The position numbers and the translations under genes are program-made. 54,806 nucleotides of DNA from Streptomyces tailanensis. Its GTDB lineage: Bacteria; Actinomycetota; Actinomycetes; Streptomycetales; Streptomycetaceae. This document shows, piece after piece, positions 14,261 through 22,796 of this stretch. Where the stretch lies: assembly GCF_008386495.1 (NCBI RefSeq), contig NZ_VTHJ01000066.1, forward strand, positions 1 through 54,806, read 5' to 3'. Each line of letters opens with the position of its first letter. Within the stretch, counting starts at the first letter, position 1. A model generated the notes under the pieces. It worked only from the letters and a program-made list of their open reading frames with translations. It did no database searches and was not told where the DNA came from.

Positions 14261-14863
14261 CTACGGACGCGGGTGTTGCAGGCCCCGGAGTAGCAGCTCG
14301 ACCATGCGGCGGGGGTCGTAGCGGGGGTCGTGGCCGATGCAGAGGTTGCCGATGGCGCGCATCAGTTCGTAGGGCTGGGTGCCGGGAGGGATCTCGTCGG
14401 CGGCGACCGCGGCGTCGAGCAACTGGGCGCAGACGGGGACCAGGCGGTCCAGGAAGTAGGCGTGGAGCGCTTCGAAGCCGCTGCTGTCGGATTGCAGGGC
14501 GCCCGCCAGGCCGTGCTTCGTGACGAGGAAGTCGACGAAGAGGTCGACCCATTGGCGGAGTGCCGCGAGCGGGGAGTCGGCGCTTGCCAGCAGGGTGGGG
14601 CCGGCTTCGGCGCAGGCCTCGACCTGGTGGCGGTAGACGGCGACGACGAGATCCGCCCGGGTGGGGAAGTGGCGGTAGATCGTCCCCACCCCGACGCCCG
14701 CCTGGCACGCGATCTCACGGATGGGCGCGTCGACGCCCGAGGTGACGAACACCTCGGCGGCGGCGGCGAGCAGCGTCCGCCGGTTGCGTACCGCGTCGGC
14801 CCGTTTGCCTCGGGTGGGCTTCTCCTCGGACTCGGACTGGCCTGACTGGCCTTTTGTGGGCAC
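14261..14863 (-). CDS. TetR-family transcriptional regulator
   Basis: A 200-aa repressor. Residues about 22-70 hold the TetR helix-turn-helix (RRTLLAAAAEVFVTSGVDAPIREIA then GVGVGTIYRHFPTRADLV). The C-terminal ligand domain (LRQWVDLFVDFLVTKHGLAGAL) is of the type that controls small-molecule or stress genes. The start is GTG 14863 after a purine-rich stretch. It is divergent from the alpha/beta hydrolase at 14969, with two inverted repeats between them that are the likely operators. Confidence 0.9.
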   Translation of the reverse strand: MPTKGQSGQSESEEKPTRGKRADAVRNRRTLLAAAAEVFVTSGVDAPIREIACQAGVGVGTIYRHFPTRADLVVAVYRHQVEACAEAGPTLLASADSPLAALRQWVDLFVDFLVTKHGLAGALQSDSSGFEALHAYFLDRLVPVCAQLLDAAVAADEIPPGTQPYELMRAIGNLCIGHDPRYDPRRMVELLLRGLQHPRP

Positions 14864-14901
14864 TGCGTACTTCCTCCGACGATTCAGCGATCCGGCGACC
14901 G

Positions 14902-14951
14902 TTGACTAAGCGGAACGACGTTCCGTAGGTTTAGCGGAACAGCGCTCCGCT
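14902..14951 (+). promoter_or_regulatory. Promoter with two TetR-type operators
   Basis: A -35-like TTGACT (14902-14907) and -10-like TAGGTT (14926-14931), 18 bp apart. The spacer is filled by a perfect inverted repeat, CGGAAC-GAC-GTTCCG (14911-14925). A second inverted repeat, AGCGGA...TCCGCT (14933-14951), follows immediately. Both carry a CGGAAC half-site, so the divergent TetR protein probably blocks hydrolase transcription here. Confidence 0.7.
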
Positions 14952-14968
14952 TTGAAGGGCAACTCATC

Positions 14969-15928
14969 ATGCGCGAATCGGTTCACCCTGCCGCCACCTT
15001 AGGCTCGTCCGTTCCCGTCCTCTCGGTCAGTCCCGTCGTGCTGCCGGCTCCCGACCGGGCCGTGGACCTGGAGGTGCGGGTGTCCGCGCCCGTGACCGGG
15101 GGCGACCTGCCAGTCATCCTCCTCTCGCACGGCCAGGGCCACTCGAACCACCTCTCCTCCCTGAACGGCTACGCCCCCCTCGCCAACTTCTGGGCGGCGC
15201 ACGGCTTCGTCGTCCTCCAGCCCACCCATCTGAGTTCGAGGTCGCTGAGCCTGGACCCCGACACCCCCGGAGCGCCGATGTTCTGGCGGTCGCGGGCCGA
15301 GGACATGTCGTTCGTCCTCGACCGGCTCGACGCGATCGAGGCCGCCGTCCCGCAGCTCGCCGGACGCCTGGACCACGGCAAGGTCGCTGTGGCCGGGCAC
15401 TCGATGGGCGGGCACACCGCGAGCCTGCTGCTCGGCGCTCGGCTGATCGATCCGGACGACGGTACGGAAGTGGACCTGGCCGAGCCCCGGATCAAGGCGG
15501 GTGTGCTGCTCGCCGCGCCCGGCAGTGGTGGCGCCGCCCTCACCGAGTCCGCGGCCGAGGGTTTTCCGTTCCTCTCGACCATGGACTTCTCCAAGATGAC
15601 GACGCCCACGCTCGTGGTCGTCGGCGACAAGGACGCCTCCACCCACTTGACGGTTCGGGGTCCGGTCTGGTTCACCGATCCTTACGTCCTCTCCCCCGGC
15701 CACAAGTCCCTGCTCACTCTGTTCGACGCGGAGCACGGCCTCGGCGGAGTCTCCGGGTACGACGTCGCCGAGACGACGGACGAGAGCCTTGCGCGGGTGT
15801 CCGTGGTCCAGCGCCTCACGTGGGCCTACTTCCGCTCGGAGCTGTACCCCGGGGACCCTGCCTGGCAGGCGGCGAGTGAGGCGCTGACGGCCGGCCCCGA
15901 CCCGCTCGGAAAGGTCGAGTCCAAGTAG
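14969..15928 (+). CDS. Alpha/beta hydrolase (chlorophyllase/dienelactone-hydrolase-like)
   Basis: A 319-aa cytoplasmic hydrolase. The oxyanion region is ILLSHGQGHSNHL, the nucleophile elbow is VAGHSMGGHTAS (Ser of GHSMG), and TPTLVVVGDKDAS and FDAEHGLGG carry the probable catalytic Asp and His. No signal peptide. ATG 14969 follows GAAGGGC. It is controlled with the divergent TetR gene, so its substrate may be the TetR ligand or a related ester. The reaction cannot be named more closely. Confidence 0.85.
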   Translation: MRESVHPAATLGSSVPVLSVSPVVLPAPDRAVDLEVRVSAPVTGGDLPVILLSHGQGHSNHLSSLNGYAPLANFWAAHGFVVLQPTHLSSRSLSLDPDTPGAPMFWRSRAEDMSFVLDRLDAIEAAVPQLAGRLDHGKVAVAGHSMGGHTASLLLGARLIDPDDGTEVDLAEPRIKAGVLLAAPGSGGAALTESAAEGFPFLSTMDFSKMTTPTLVVVGDKDASTHLTVRGPVWFTDPYVLSPGHKSLLTLFDAEHGLGGVSGYDVAETTDESLARVSVVQRLTWAYFRSELYPGDPAWQAASEALTAGPDPLGKVESK

Positions 15929-15953
15929 GCCCCAACACTCTCCCCGACCCGGA

Positions 15954-16625
15954 CTACAGCGCCCGCAACCCCGCCGCCGTGGCCCGGGTCAGGCTCTCCA
16001 GGTAGCCCTTCGGCAGCTTCGGTGCCCGTACGACCACCGACCGCCAGTACAGCGGGCCGGAGATCAGGTCCAGCGCCAGGTCCTCGTCGACGCCCTCTCG
16101 GACCTCGCCGCGCGCGACGGCCGCCGCCACGATCCCCGTGGCCACACTCTGCTGCCCCTCCCGCAGCGCCTTCTGCATGGCCTCGGCGATCTCGGGGTTG
16201 CGGGCGGCCTCGGCCTGGAGGTCGGGGATGATCTGGCCGGCGACGGGGTGGCGCAGGGCGCGGGACGTGACCTCGTACAGCAGCCGCAGATCCCCCTCCA
16301 ACGAGCCCGTGTCCGGCAGCGGGAGGCCCTGCACCGCCACCGCCGAGACCAGGTCGAGGACCAGGTGGAGCTTGGAGCGCCAGCGGCGGTACACCGCCGT
16401 CTTGCCGACGCCCGCCCGCCGAGCGATGCCCTCGATGGACACCCGTGCGTAGCCGACGGCGGCCAGTTCCTCGAAGACCGCCGCGCGGATCGCCTCCGTC
16501 ACATCCTCGCGCAGCACGGCCGCCCCGGCGGGCGCCCGGCGGCGGCGCGGCGGAGTGCGCTCGGCTCCCGCCCCGGCCCCGGCTCCCGCCTCGGCCCCCT
16601 TACCGGCGTCGGCGTTAGTCGTCAT
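15954..16625 (-). CDS. TetR-family transcriptional regulator
   Basis: About 223 aa. The N-terminus is low complexity (AEAGAGAGAGAER). The helix-turn-helix covers about residues 38-85 (AAVFEELAAVGYARVSIEGIA then GVGKTAVYRRWRSKLHLV). The C-terminal domain includes SGPLYWRSVV, typical of TetR_C regulators. ATG 16625 (MTTNADAGKG) is chosen; ATG 16637 adds MLLR. It is divergent from the ABC permease at 16771, with only 133-145 bp between, so it could regulate the exporter or itself. A weak AACG-GTTG-CGTT palindrome lies at 16654-16665. Confidence 0.85.
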   Translation of the reverse strand: MTTNADAGKGAEAGAGAGAGAERTPPRRRRAPAGAAVLREDVTEAIRAAVFEELAAVGYARVSIEGIARRAGVGKTAVYRRWRSKLHLVLDLVSAVAVQGLPLPDTGSLEGDLRLLYEVTSRALRHPVAGQIIPDLQAEAARNPEIAEAMQKALREGQQSVATGIVAAAVARGEVREGVDEDLALDLISGPLYWRSVVVRAPKLPKGYLESLTRATAAGLRAL

Positions 16626-16770
16626 GCGCAACAGCATAGGGGCGTAACGACGAAACGGTTGCGTTCCGACGTCGCATCGGCTTACGCTCACGTTGCGACG
16701 ATACGGTCCCGTCCCGACGTAAGAACGAGGCCGAGTACGGGACCACCCCCCACTACCGAAAGCAGCGGAT

Positions 16771-17700
16771 GTGAGTCAGGTCCTCCACACACCGCCACCG
16801 ACCACGAAGACCGGCCCCGCCGCGACGCCCGCCGAGTCCCCCGCGCAGCTCGCCGCGCGGTACGGCCTCAGCGTCAGCGGGGCCCGCCCCACCCTGCGCG
16901 AGTACGTACGGCGGTTGTGGGCCCGGCGGCACTTCATCACCGCCTTCGCCACGGCGAAGCTGACCGCGCAGTACAGCCAGGCGAAGCTCGGCCAGGTCTG
17001 GCAGATCGTGAACCCGCTGCTCAACGCGGCGGTCTACTACCTCATCTTCGGCGTCCTCATGGGCACCAAGCACGGCGTGCCGGACTACGTACCGTTCCTG
17101 GTCACCGGTGTGTTCGTGTGGACGTTCACGCAGAGCTCGATCATGGCCGGCACCCGGGCCATATCCGGCAGCCTCGGCCTGGTCCGCGCCCTGCACTTCC
17201 CCCGGGCCTCGCTCCCCCTGTCGTACTGCCTGCAACAGCTTCAGCAGCTGCTGTTCTCCATGGCCGCGCTGGTCGTGATCCTGCTCGCGTTCGGGGTGCC
17301 GGTCGCCGCGTCCTGGCTGCTGATCCTGCCCGCGCTGACGCTGCAGTTCATGTTCAACGCCGGGGTCGCGATGGTCATGGCGCGCGTCGGCGCCAAGACC
17401 CCCGACATCGCGCAGCTGATGCCGTTCGTACTGCGGACGTGGATGTACGCGTCGGGCGTGATGTTCAGCATGGACAAGATCCTCGCCGACCGTGATCTGC
17501 CGCAATTCGCGCACGTTCTGCTGGAGTACAACCCGGCGGTCCTCTACATCGACCTCATGCGGTTCGCGCTCATCGACAGCTTCGAGGCGCACCAGCTTCC
17601 GCCGCACGTGTGGGCCGCGGCCCTCGGCTGGGCGCTCCTCGCGGGCATCGGCGGGTTCATCTACTTCTGGAAGGCTGAGGAGACGTACGGCCGTGGCTGA
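16771..17700 (+). CDS. ABC-2 type polysaccharide/teichoic-acid exporter, membrane subunit
   Basis: A 309-aa integral membrane protein. The N-terminal 45 residues are cytoplasmic and Thr/Pro-rich. FATAKLTAQYSQAKLGQVWQIVNPLLNAAVYYLIFGVLMG is the characteristic entry of TagG-type permeases. About six membrane segments follow (VPFLVTGVFVWTF, LLFSMAALVVILLAFGV, LLILPALTLQFMF, AAALGWALLAGIGGFIYF). The start is GTG 16771. The ATPase gene overlaps its last 8 bases. With the glycosyltransferases downstream it should export a wall polymer such as teichoic acid. Confidence 0.9.
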   Translation: MSQVLHTPPPTTKTGPAATPAESPAQLAARYGLSVSGARPTLREYVRRLWARRHFITAFATAKLTAQYSQAKLGQVWQIVNPLLNAAVYYLIFGVLMGTKHGVPDYVPFLVTGVFVWTFTQSSIMAGTRAISGSLGLVRALHFPRASLPLSYCLQQLQQLLFSMAALVVILLAFGVPVAASWLLILPALTLQFMFNAGVAMVMARVGAKTPDIAQLMPFVLRTWMYASGVMFSMDKILADRDLPQFAHVLLEYNPAVLYIDLMRFALIDSFEAHQLPPHVWAAALGWALLAGIGGFIYFWKAEETYGRG

Positions 17701-18520
17701 CACCATCACCGGCCCGCACTCGCGGGCCACCGACACCACCGCTACCGAGCGCGTCCCCACCGTCGTCGTCGACGGTGTCGACATCGTCTACCGCGTCAAC
17801 GGCACGGGGGCCGGACGCGGCAGCGCCACCGCCGCGCTCAACCGCATCCTGCGGCGGAAGAAGACCGAGAAGGCGGCCGGTGTGCGCAAGGTGCACGCCG
17901 TGCGGAACGTCTCCTTCACCGCGTACCGGGGCGAGGCCATCGGCCTCATCGGCACGAACGGGTCCGGCAAGTCCACACTGCTCAAGGCCGTCGCCGGGCT
18001 CCTTCCGGTCGAGAACGGGCGCATCTACACGGACGGTCAGCCGTCCCTCCTCGGCGTCAACGCCGCGCTGATGAACGACCTCACCGGTGAGCGCAACGTC
18101 CATCTCGGGGGGCTCGCGATGGGGATGTCCCGGGAGCAGGTCAGGGAGCGGTATCAGGAGATCGTCGACTTCTCCGGGATCAACGAGAAGGGGGACTTCA
18201 TCACGTTGCCCATGCGGACGTACTCCTCCGGGATGGCGGCGCGGCTGCGGTTCTCCATCGCCGCGGCCAAGGATCACGATGTGCTGCTGATCGACGAGGC
18301 GTTGGCTACGGGTGACGCCTCATTCCGGAAGCGGTCGGAGGCGCGGATTCGGGAGCTGCGGAAGAACGCGGGGACCGTGTTTCTTGTGAGCCACAACAAC
18401 AAGTCGATCCGGGATACGTGTGATCGGGTGTTGTGGTTGGAGAGGGGGGAGTTGCGGATGGATGGGGCTACGGAGGATGTGCTTAAGGAGTACGAGAAGT
18501 TCACCGGGGGGAAGAAGTAG
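17693..18520 (+). CDS. ABC exporter ATPase (TagH-like)
   Basis: A 275-aa ATPase. Walker A GTNGSGKST is at residues 87-95, the signature SSGMAARL at about 178-185, Walker B DVLLIDEA at about 196-203 and the switch His in LVSHN. The long N-terminal part before Walker A (NRILRRKKTEKAAGVRKVHAVRNVSFTAYRGE) is a feature of polysaccharide/teichoic-acid exporter ATPases. No extra C-terminal carbohydrate-binding domain is present. The GTG start at 17693 lies inside the permease gene, so the subunits are co-translated. Confidence 0.92.
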   Translation: MADTITGPHSRATDTTATERVPTVVVDGVDIVYRVNGTGAGRGSATAALNRILRRKKTEKAAGVRKVHAVRNVSFTAYRGEAIGLIGTNGSGKSTLLKAVAGLLPVENGRIYTDGQPSLLGVNAALMNDLTGERNVHLGGLAMGMSREQVRERYQEIVDFSGINEKGDFITLPMRTYSSGMAARLRFSIAAAKDHDVLLIDEALATGDASFRKRSEARIRELRKNAGTVFLVSHNNKSIRDTCDRVLWLERGELRMDGATEDVLKEYEKFTGGKK

Positions 18521-18541
18521 GGCGCGCGCCTTATAGCTCGG

Positions 18542-18604
18542 GGGGAACTGTTGTGTCGCGACTGCGGGTTGGTTGTGGCTTGTCGCGCAGTTCCCCGCGC
18601 CCCT
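18542..18604. repeat. Dispersed palindromic repeat copy between convergent genes
   Basis: GGGGAACTG (18542-18550) pairs with CAGTTCCCC (18588-18596). The right half, GTCGCGCAGTTCCCCGCGCC, is the same core as at 37-57. It lies between the ABC ATPase and the convergent GT4 gene and may act as a terminator. Confidence 0.7.
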
Positions 18605-18617
18605 TAAAAGCAGGGGT

Positions 18618-19727
18618 TCACCTCTCCAGGAAGGTGAACAAGGCCTCCCACCTGTCTACGATCTCCTCCGCCCCGTACCGTCGGATGTTCTCCCTCGCCG
18701 TCTCGCCCATCCTGTCCCGTAGGCCCTTGTCCGACATCAACTGGTCCAGCTTGCACGCCAGTTCCCCCGTGTTGCCCGGGCGGGCCAAGAGGCCGTTCTC
18801 GCCGTCGGCGATGATCTCGTGGACGCCGGGGGCGCAGTCGAAGGCCGCGCAGGGGACTGCCATGGCCATGGCTTCCATGAGGGCGAGGGGGAAGCCCTCG
18901 CCCCTCGATGACAGGGCGAAGACCGAGCCGCCCCGCAACGCGCCCGGTACATCGCTCGTGCGGCCCATCCACCTCACCGAGGCGTCGAGGCCCAGGGCTG
19001 TGCACTGCTTCCGCAGCAGCTCCTCGTCCTCGCCCGAGCCGTAGATCTTGAGGGTCCAGTCGGGGTGGCGGGGGGCCAGCTCGGACCAGGTGTCGAGGAG
19101 CATGTCGACGCCCTTCTCGTCGCTGAGGCGGCCGATGCTGATGACGGACTTCTCGGTGCGGGGGGAGGGGGTGTCGGGGAGCCAGGGGACGGCGTTCGGG
19201 ATGAACGAGGTGTTGTCGAGGCCCTCGGTGATCCAGCGGTCGGCGTCCTCGCGGGTGAGGACGAGCATGCGGTCGACGTCACGGTAGTGCTTGAGGACGC
19301 GCCGGAAGCGGGAGCTCGCCTTGGACGTCTCGTAGGACTCGTGGCTCATGCCGATGACGGTCAGGCCGGTCGTGTCGGCAAGCCTCACCCACTCCATCGC
19401 CCACACCTGGGTCACGATGACCACCCCGCCGGGGCGCGCGGCGGCGAAGAGCCGGGTCAGTCGGGTCGCCCGGTCGCGCATGCTCGCGTCCCGCGCCCGG
19501 CCGGGGGCCGGCGGCTGGCCGTCGTACAACCTCGCCGTGGGGTACGGGAGTTCGCCGAGGTCGTGCGGGTCCTCGGGGGTGGTGATGCCGATGACGTGGA
19601 CGCGGTGGCCGCGCTCGGTGAAGAGCCGGGCCATATGGTGCGACCAGCTGGTCACACCGCCCATCTCGTCCACGCTGTTGGAGACCAGGAAGATGTCCCG
19701 CTGGATGTCCCTCTGCCCGCCGGTCAC
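18618..19727 (-). CDS. Family-4 glycosyltransferase
   Basis: A 369-aa GT-B enzyme. The N-terminal acceptor domain has VSNSVDEMGGVTSWSHHMARLF and ERGHRVHVIG. The C-terminal donor domain has SIGRLSDEKGVDMLLD, LKIYGSGEDEELL, and the GT4 E-x7-E-like motif in SRGEGFPLALMEAMAM. GTG 19727 is preferred: it overlaps the stop of the upstream gene (GTGA) and has GGAGG 7 bases before it; GTG 19739 would add four residues. It is co-transcribed with the 958-aa polymerase and probably adds sugars to the same wall polymer. Confidence 0.9.
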   Translation of the reverse strand: MTGGQRDIQRDIFLVSNSVDEMGGVTSWSHHMARLFTERGHRVHVIGITTPEDPHDLGELPYPTARLYDGQPPAPGRARDASMRDRATRLTRLFAAARPGGVVIVTQVWAMEWVRLADTTGLTVIGMSHESYETSKASSRFRRVLKHYRDVDRMLVLTREDADRWITEGLDNTSFIPNAVPWLPDTPSPRTEKSVISIGRLSDEKGVDMLLDTWSELAPRHPDWTLKIYGSGEDEELLRKQCTALGLDASVRWMGRTSDVPGALRGGSVFALSSRGEGFPLALMEAMAMAVPCAAFDCAPGVHEIIADGENGLLARPGNTGELACKLDQLMSDKGLRDRMGETARENIRRYGAEEIVDRWEALFTFLER

Positions 19728-22600
19728 TTGCGCCTCCACTCGGAGAAGAACTCGTCCACGATCCGCCGCGCCGCCGTGCCCTTGTCGTACTCGCCGAAGT
19801 CCGCGACGAAGCGCTCGCGGGCGGACGCGTACTTGACCGACTGCTCCTCCAGCGTCGACGCCGTCAGCAGGGCGTGCAGTTCGTCCTCCGTGCGTACGAC
19901 CGGGCCCGGGGCCCGTTCCAAGAGGTCGAAGTACGTGCCTCGGCCCTCGTGCACGTACTCCTCGTAGTCGTACGTGAAGAAGAGCATCGGGCGGTCCAGC
20001 AGGGCGTAGTCGAACATCACCGACGAGTAGTCCGTGATCAGGGCGTCGGCGAGGGCCAGGACGGGGGTCACGTCGTGGTGTGCCGATACGTCGATGACCC
20101 GGCCTCTGACCGACGGCGGGAGCACGACGTGGTTGAGGTAGTGGGCGCGGACGAGGAGGACGTACTCGTCGCCGAACGTCTCCGCGAAGCGCTCCACGTC
20201 GAAGGGGAGGGAGAAACGGCGTTGGCCGTGATGGCGGAAGGTGGGGGCGTACAGGAGGATCTTCTTGTTCGCCGGGATGCCCAACTCGGCCGCCAGCGGC
20301 GGGCGTTCAGTCGCCCCTCGTGCCTGCACCAGCTCGTCGTTGCGCGGGTAGCCCACCCGTAGCAGCGTCTTCTCGCTCAGCCGGAATGCCTTCGCCAGGG
20401 TGTGGACGTCGTGCTCCGAGCGGATCAGGAAGTGGTCGAAGCGGTCCAGGGTGCGCTGCTGTTCCGCCTGCTCGGCGCGGGACTTGAGTTTCCAGCCGGG
20501 CTCGTCGAAGCCCATCCGCTTGAGCGCGGAGCCGTGCCAGGTCTGGAGGTAGGCCGTGCCGGGGCGCTTGGTCAGCTTCAGCGGGTAGCTCTGGTTGTCG
20601 ATCCAGAACTCGGCGCGGGCCAGCGCCCGTAGGTAGGGCAGGGACCAGCGGCGTACGAGCGTGGCGTCGGAGGGGAAGCCGTCGGGCTTGCCCGAGTACG
20701 ACCACACCGCTTCGAAGTCGAGGCCCTGGCGGCGCATCTCCTCGTAGATCGCCCGAGGGCTGTCGCTGTACTGCCGGCCGAGGTGGCTCTCGAAGACCAC
20801 CAGGCGCTTGTGCACCGGCATCCGCAGGAAAACCTCGTGATAAAGGCGGATTTTGGTGTCCCCGGAGGTGGCCCTCTTGCGCAGCGCCTTCGCCTTGCGG
20901 TAGCCGGACTTGGCGAGCCGACCGGGGGTGCCCCGGAGGCCTCGGGTGACGAGGACGTTCGCCTTCTTGTCGGGGACGAGGCGAAAGGCGAGGTGGCCGC
21001 GGGCGGAGATCTGCGGTGCGACGCGGTCGGCGACCAGGCGGGTGAGACGGGGGCGGACCGGCAACTCGCCGGTGGCCAGGTCCGGTTCGGCGGCGGTGAG
21101 ACGGCTGGTGGTGCGCTTTCCGTCGACGTCGAGGTGGAGGCGTACGTCCCACACGGCATCCACGATGCCGAGCGGGCGGAGGGTCTTCGACACGTTCGCC
21201 GTGGCCTGCCAGTTCACGTACGCGCCCCCGTGGCGCACCTCCGGCACCGGGACGCGGAAGGTCCGAAAGCGTACGCCCGGGCGGCGGGCGTAGAACTCCA
21301 GCTCGGCGGTGAGCCGGGCGGCGGGCGGGATGACGCCGAGGGGGTTGGTGACGCGGCCGGCGAGGCGGACGACGCCGCCGCCGTCCTCCTGCCGGTACTC
21401 GGTGAGCTCGTTGCGGAGGAACAGCTTCTCGACGGAGCGGGAGTGGTAGCCGAGTTCGGTGACGTCGAGGATGCGGCGGGCGAAGGGATCCGTCAGGTGC
21501 CCGGCGTCGCACCAGTAGATCCGTCCGTCGCGCTCGACGAGCGGGGCGGAGACCTTGTCGCGGTTGGTGAGCGTGTCCACGGCGGGCAGCAGGTTGGCCC
21601 AGTCGCTCTCGCGCAGGAGATACGCGCAGATCGCGTGGATGGGCTCGACCTCGTCGTACGCGGCCGGGTCGATCGACGTCAGATAGGCGCGGGCGAGCGC
21701 GGCGAACTCCTGGCGGTAGGCGGCATCCCGGAAGGGCAGATCACGCAGGTGCAGCACCAGGTCGTGCTTGAGGAACTTGACGTCCTTGTGGAACTTCAGC
21801 GCCCCCATGTCCCGGTCGGCGAGCAGCCGGTCGACCCTGCGGTGGATCTCCATGCGGTGCGCGAAGTTGGCGATCTCGGCACGGCGGTTGCTGATCGACT
21901 TGGCGGCGGCCGACTCTGTGACATTCCAGTCGTAGACGCGGTTCGGGATGAGGGTGATCCGGCGGGCGGCCGCGTACGCCTGGGCGGAGAAGAAGAGGTC
22001 CTCGTAGTGGATGCCGACGGGGAATTCCAGGCCGCCCTCGACGAGGAAGTCCCGGCGGTAGCACTTGTTGGTCGACAGAGTGTCGTAGACCAGCAGGTCG
22101 GGGAGTTCGGAGATCGAGTCGAGGGTACGGGTGCGGGCGTACAGCCACGGGTACCACTTGACCTCCTTGCGCGTGCGCGTGTCCACGTGGACGCGGACGC
22201 AGAGGCCGGAGACGAGGTCGGCGCCGGTGGTCTCGGCCGCCTCCAGCATGTTCCGGCAGGCGTTGCGCTCCAGGACGTCGTCGCTGTCGAGGAAGAGGAC
22301 GTACTCGCCCCGGGTCTCGCGGATGCCGTGGTTGCGGGGCGCGCCGCAGCCGCCGCTGTTCTCGGGGAGCCGGTACGCCCGTACGCGGTCGGGGTGCTCG
22401 GCGGCGAGGCGCCGGGCCGTCTCGTACGAGCCGTCCGTGCTGTGGTCGTCGACGATCACGACCTCGACGCTCCGCAGCGTCTGCTCCAGCACCGACCGTA
22501 CGGCGGTGGGCAGCCTGGCCTCGTCGTTGTAGACGATCACGACGACGGACATGGCGGGTCGCTGGTCCACGCCGACATTCACCCCATTAGTTCTGTTCAT
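19724..22600 (-). CDS. Bifunctional family-2 glycosyltransferase / CDP-glycerol glycerophosphotransferase (large)
   Basis: A 958-aa protein. Residues 15-330 form a GT2 domain (MSVVVIVYNDEARL, VIVDDHSTDGS, SGGCGAPRN, LFLDSDDVL, IHYEDLFF). Residues about 380-580 are a beta-rich linker like the one in TarS-type enzymes and in the protein at 3883-5505. Residues about 600-958 form a TagF-like CDP-glycerol polymerase domain (YLQTWHGSALKRMGFDEPG, YAPTFRHHGQ, LLVRAHYL, LITDYSSVMFDYALLDRPM). The fusion suggests coupled glycosylation and glycerol-phosphate addition. ATG 22600 is the natural start. No membrane segments are obvious; peripheral attachment is likely. Confidence 0.9.
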   Translation of the reverse strand: MNRTNGVNVGVDQRPAMSVVVIVYNDEARLPTAVRSVLEQTLRSVEVVIVDDHSTDGSYETARRLAAEHPDRVRAYRLPENSGGCGAPRNHGIRETRGEYVLFLDSDDVLERNACRNMLEAAETTGADLVSGLCVRVHVDTRTRKEVKWYPWLYARTRTLDSISELPDLLVYDTLSTNKCYRRDFLVEGGLEFPVGIHYEDLFFSAQAYAAARRITLIPNRVYDWNVTESAAAKSISNRRAEIANFAHRMEIHRRVDRLLADRDMGALKFHKDVKFLKHDLVLHLRDLPFRDAAYRQEFAALARAYLTSIDPAAYDEVEPIHAICAYLLRESDWANLLPAVDTLTNRDKVSAPLVERDGRIYWCDAGHLTDPFARRILDVTELGYHSRSVEKLFLRNELTEYRQEDGGGVVRLAGRVTNPLGVIPPAARLTAELEFYARRPGVRFRTFRVPVPEVRHGGAYVNWQATANVSKTLRPLGIVDAVWDVRLHLDVDGKRTTSRLTAAEPDLATGELPVRPRLTRLVADRVAPQISARGHLAFRLVPDKKANVLVTRGLRGTPGRLAKSGYRKAKALRKRATSGDTKIRLYHEVFLRMPVHKRLVVFESHLGRQYSDSPRAIYEEMRRQGLDFEAVWSYSGKPDGFPSDATLVRRWSLPYLRALARAEFWIDNQSYPLKLTKRPGTAYLQTWHGSALKRMGFDEPGWKLKSRAEQAEQQRTLDRFDHFLIRSEHDVHTLAKAFRLSEKTLLRVGYPRNDELVQARGATERPPLAAELGIPANKKILLYAPTFRHHGQRRFSLPFDVERFAETFGDEYVLLVRAHYLNHVVLPPSVRGRVIDVSAHHDVTPVLALADALITDYSSVMFDYALLDRPMLFFTYDYEEYVHEGRGTYFDLLERAPGPVVRTEDELHALLTASTLEEQSVKYASARERFVADFGEYDKGTAARRIVDEFFSEWRRK

Positions 22601-22796
22601 CCGTGCTTCACCCCTCTATAAGCCGTGAGGGGCTTGGGGTCTACTTTGCTAGATGTCCGTGGGCGCGTGCGGGTTCCTTGGACGCTCCTGGCTTCCTTTG
22701 CCGTGCACGGGTTCCTTCGGTGGCCCCGAGGGGATCCACGGGCCCAACGCGCCGCGATACGCTCCGGATACGACTGTGAGTGGAGGGGGCCGGTGG

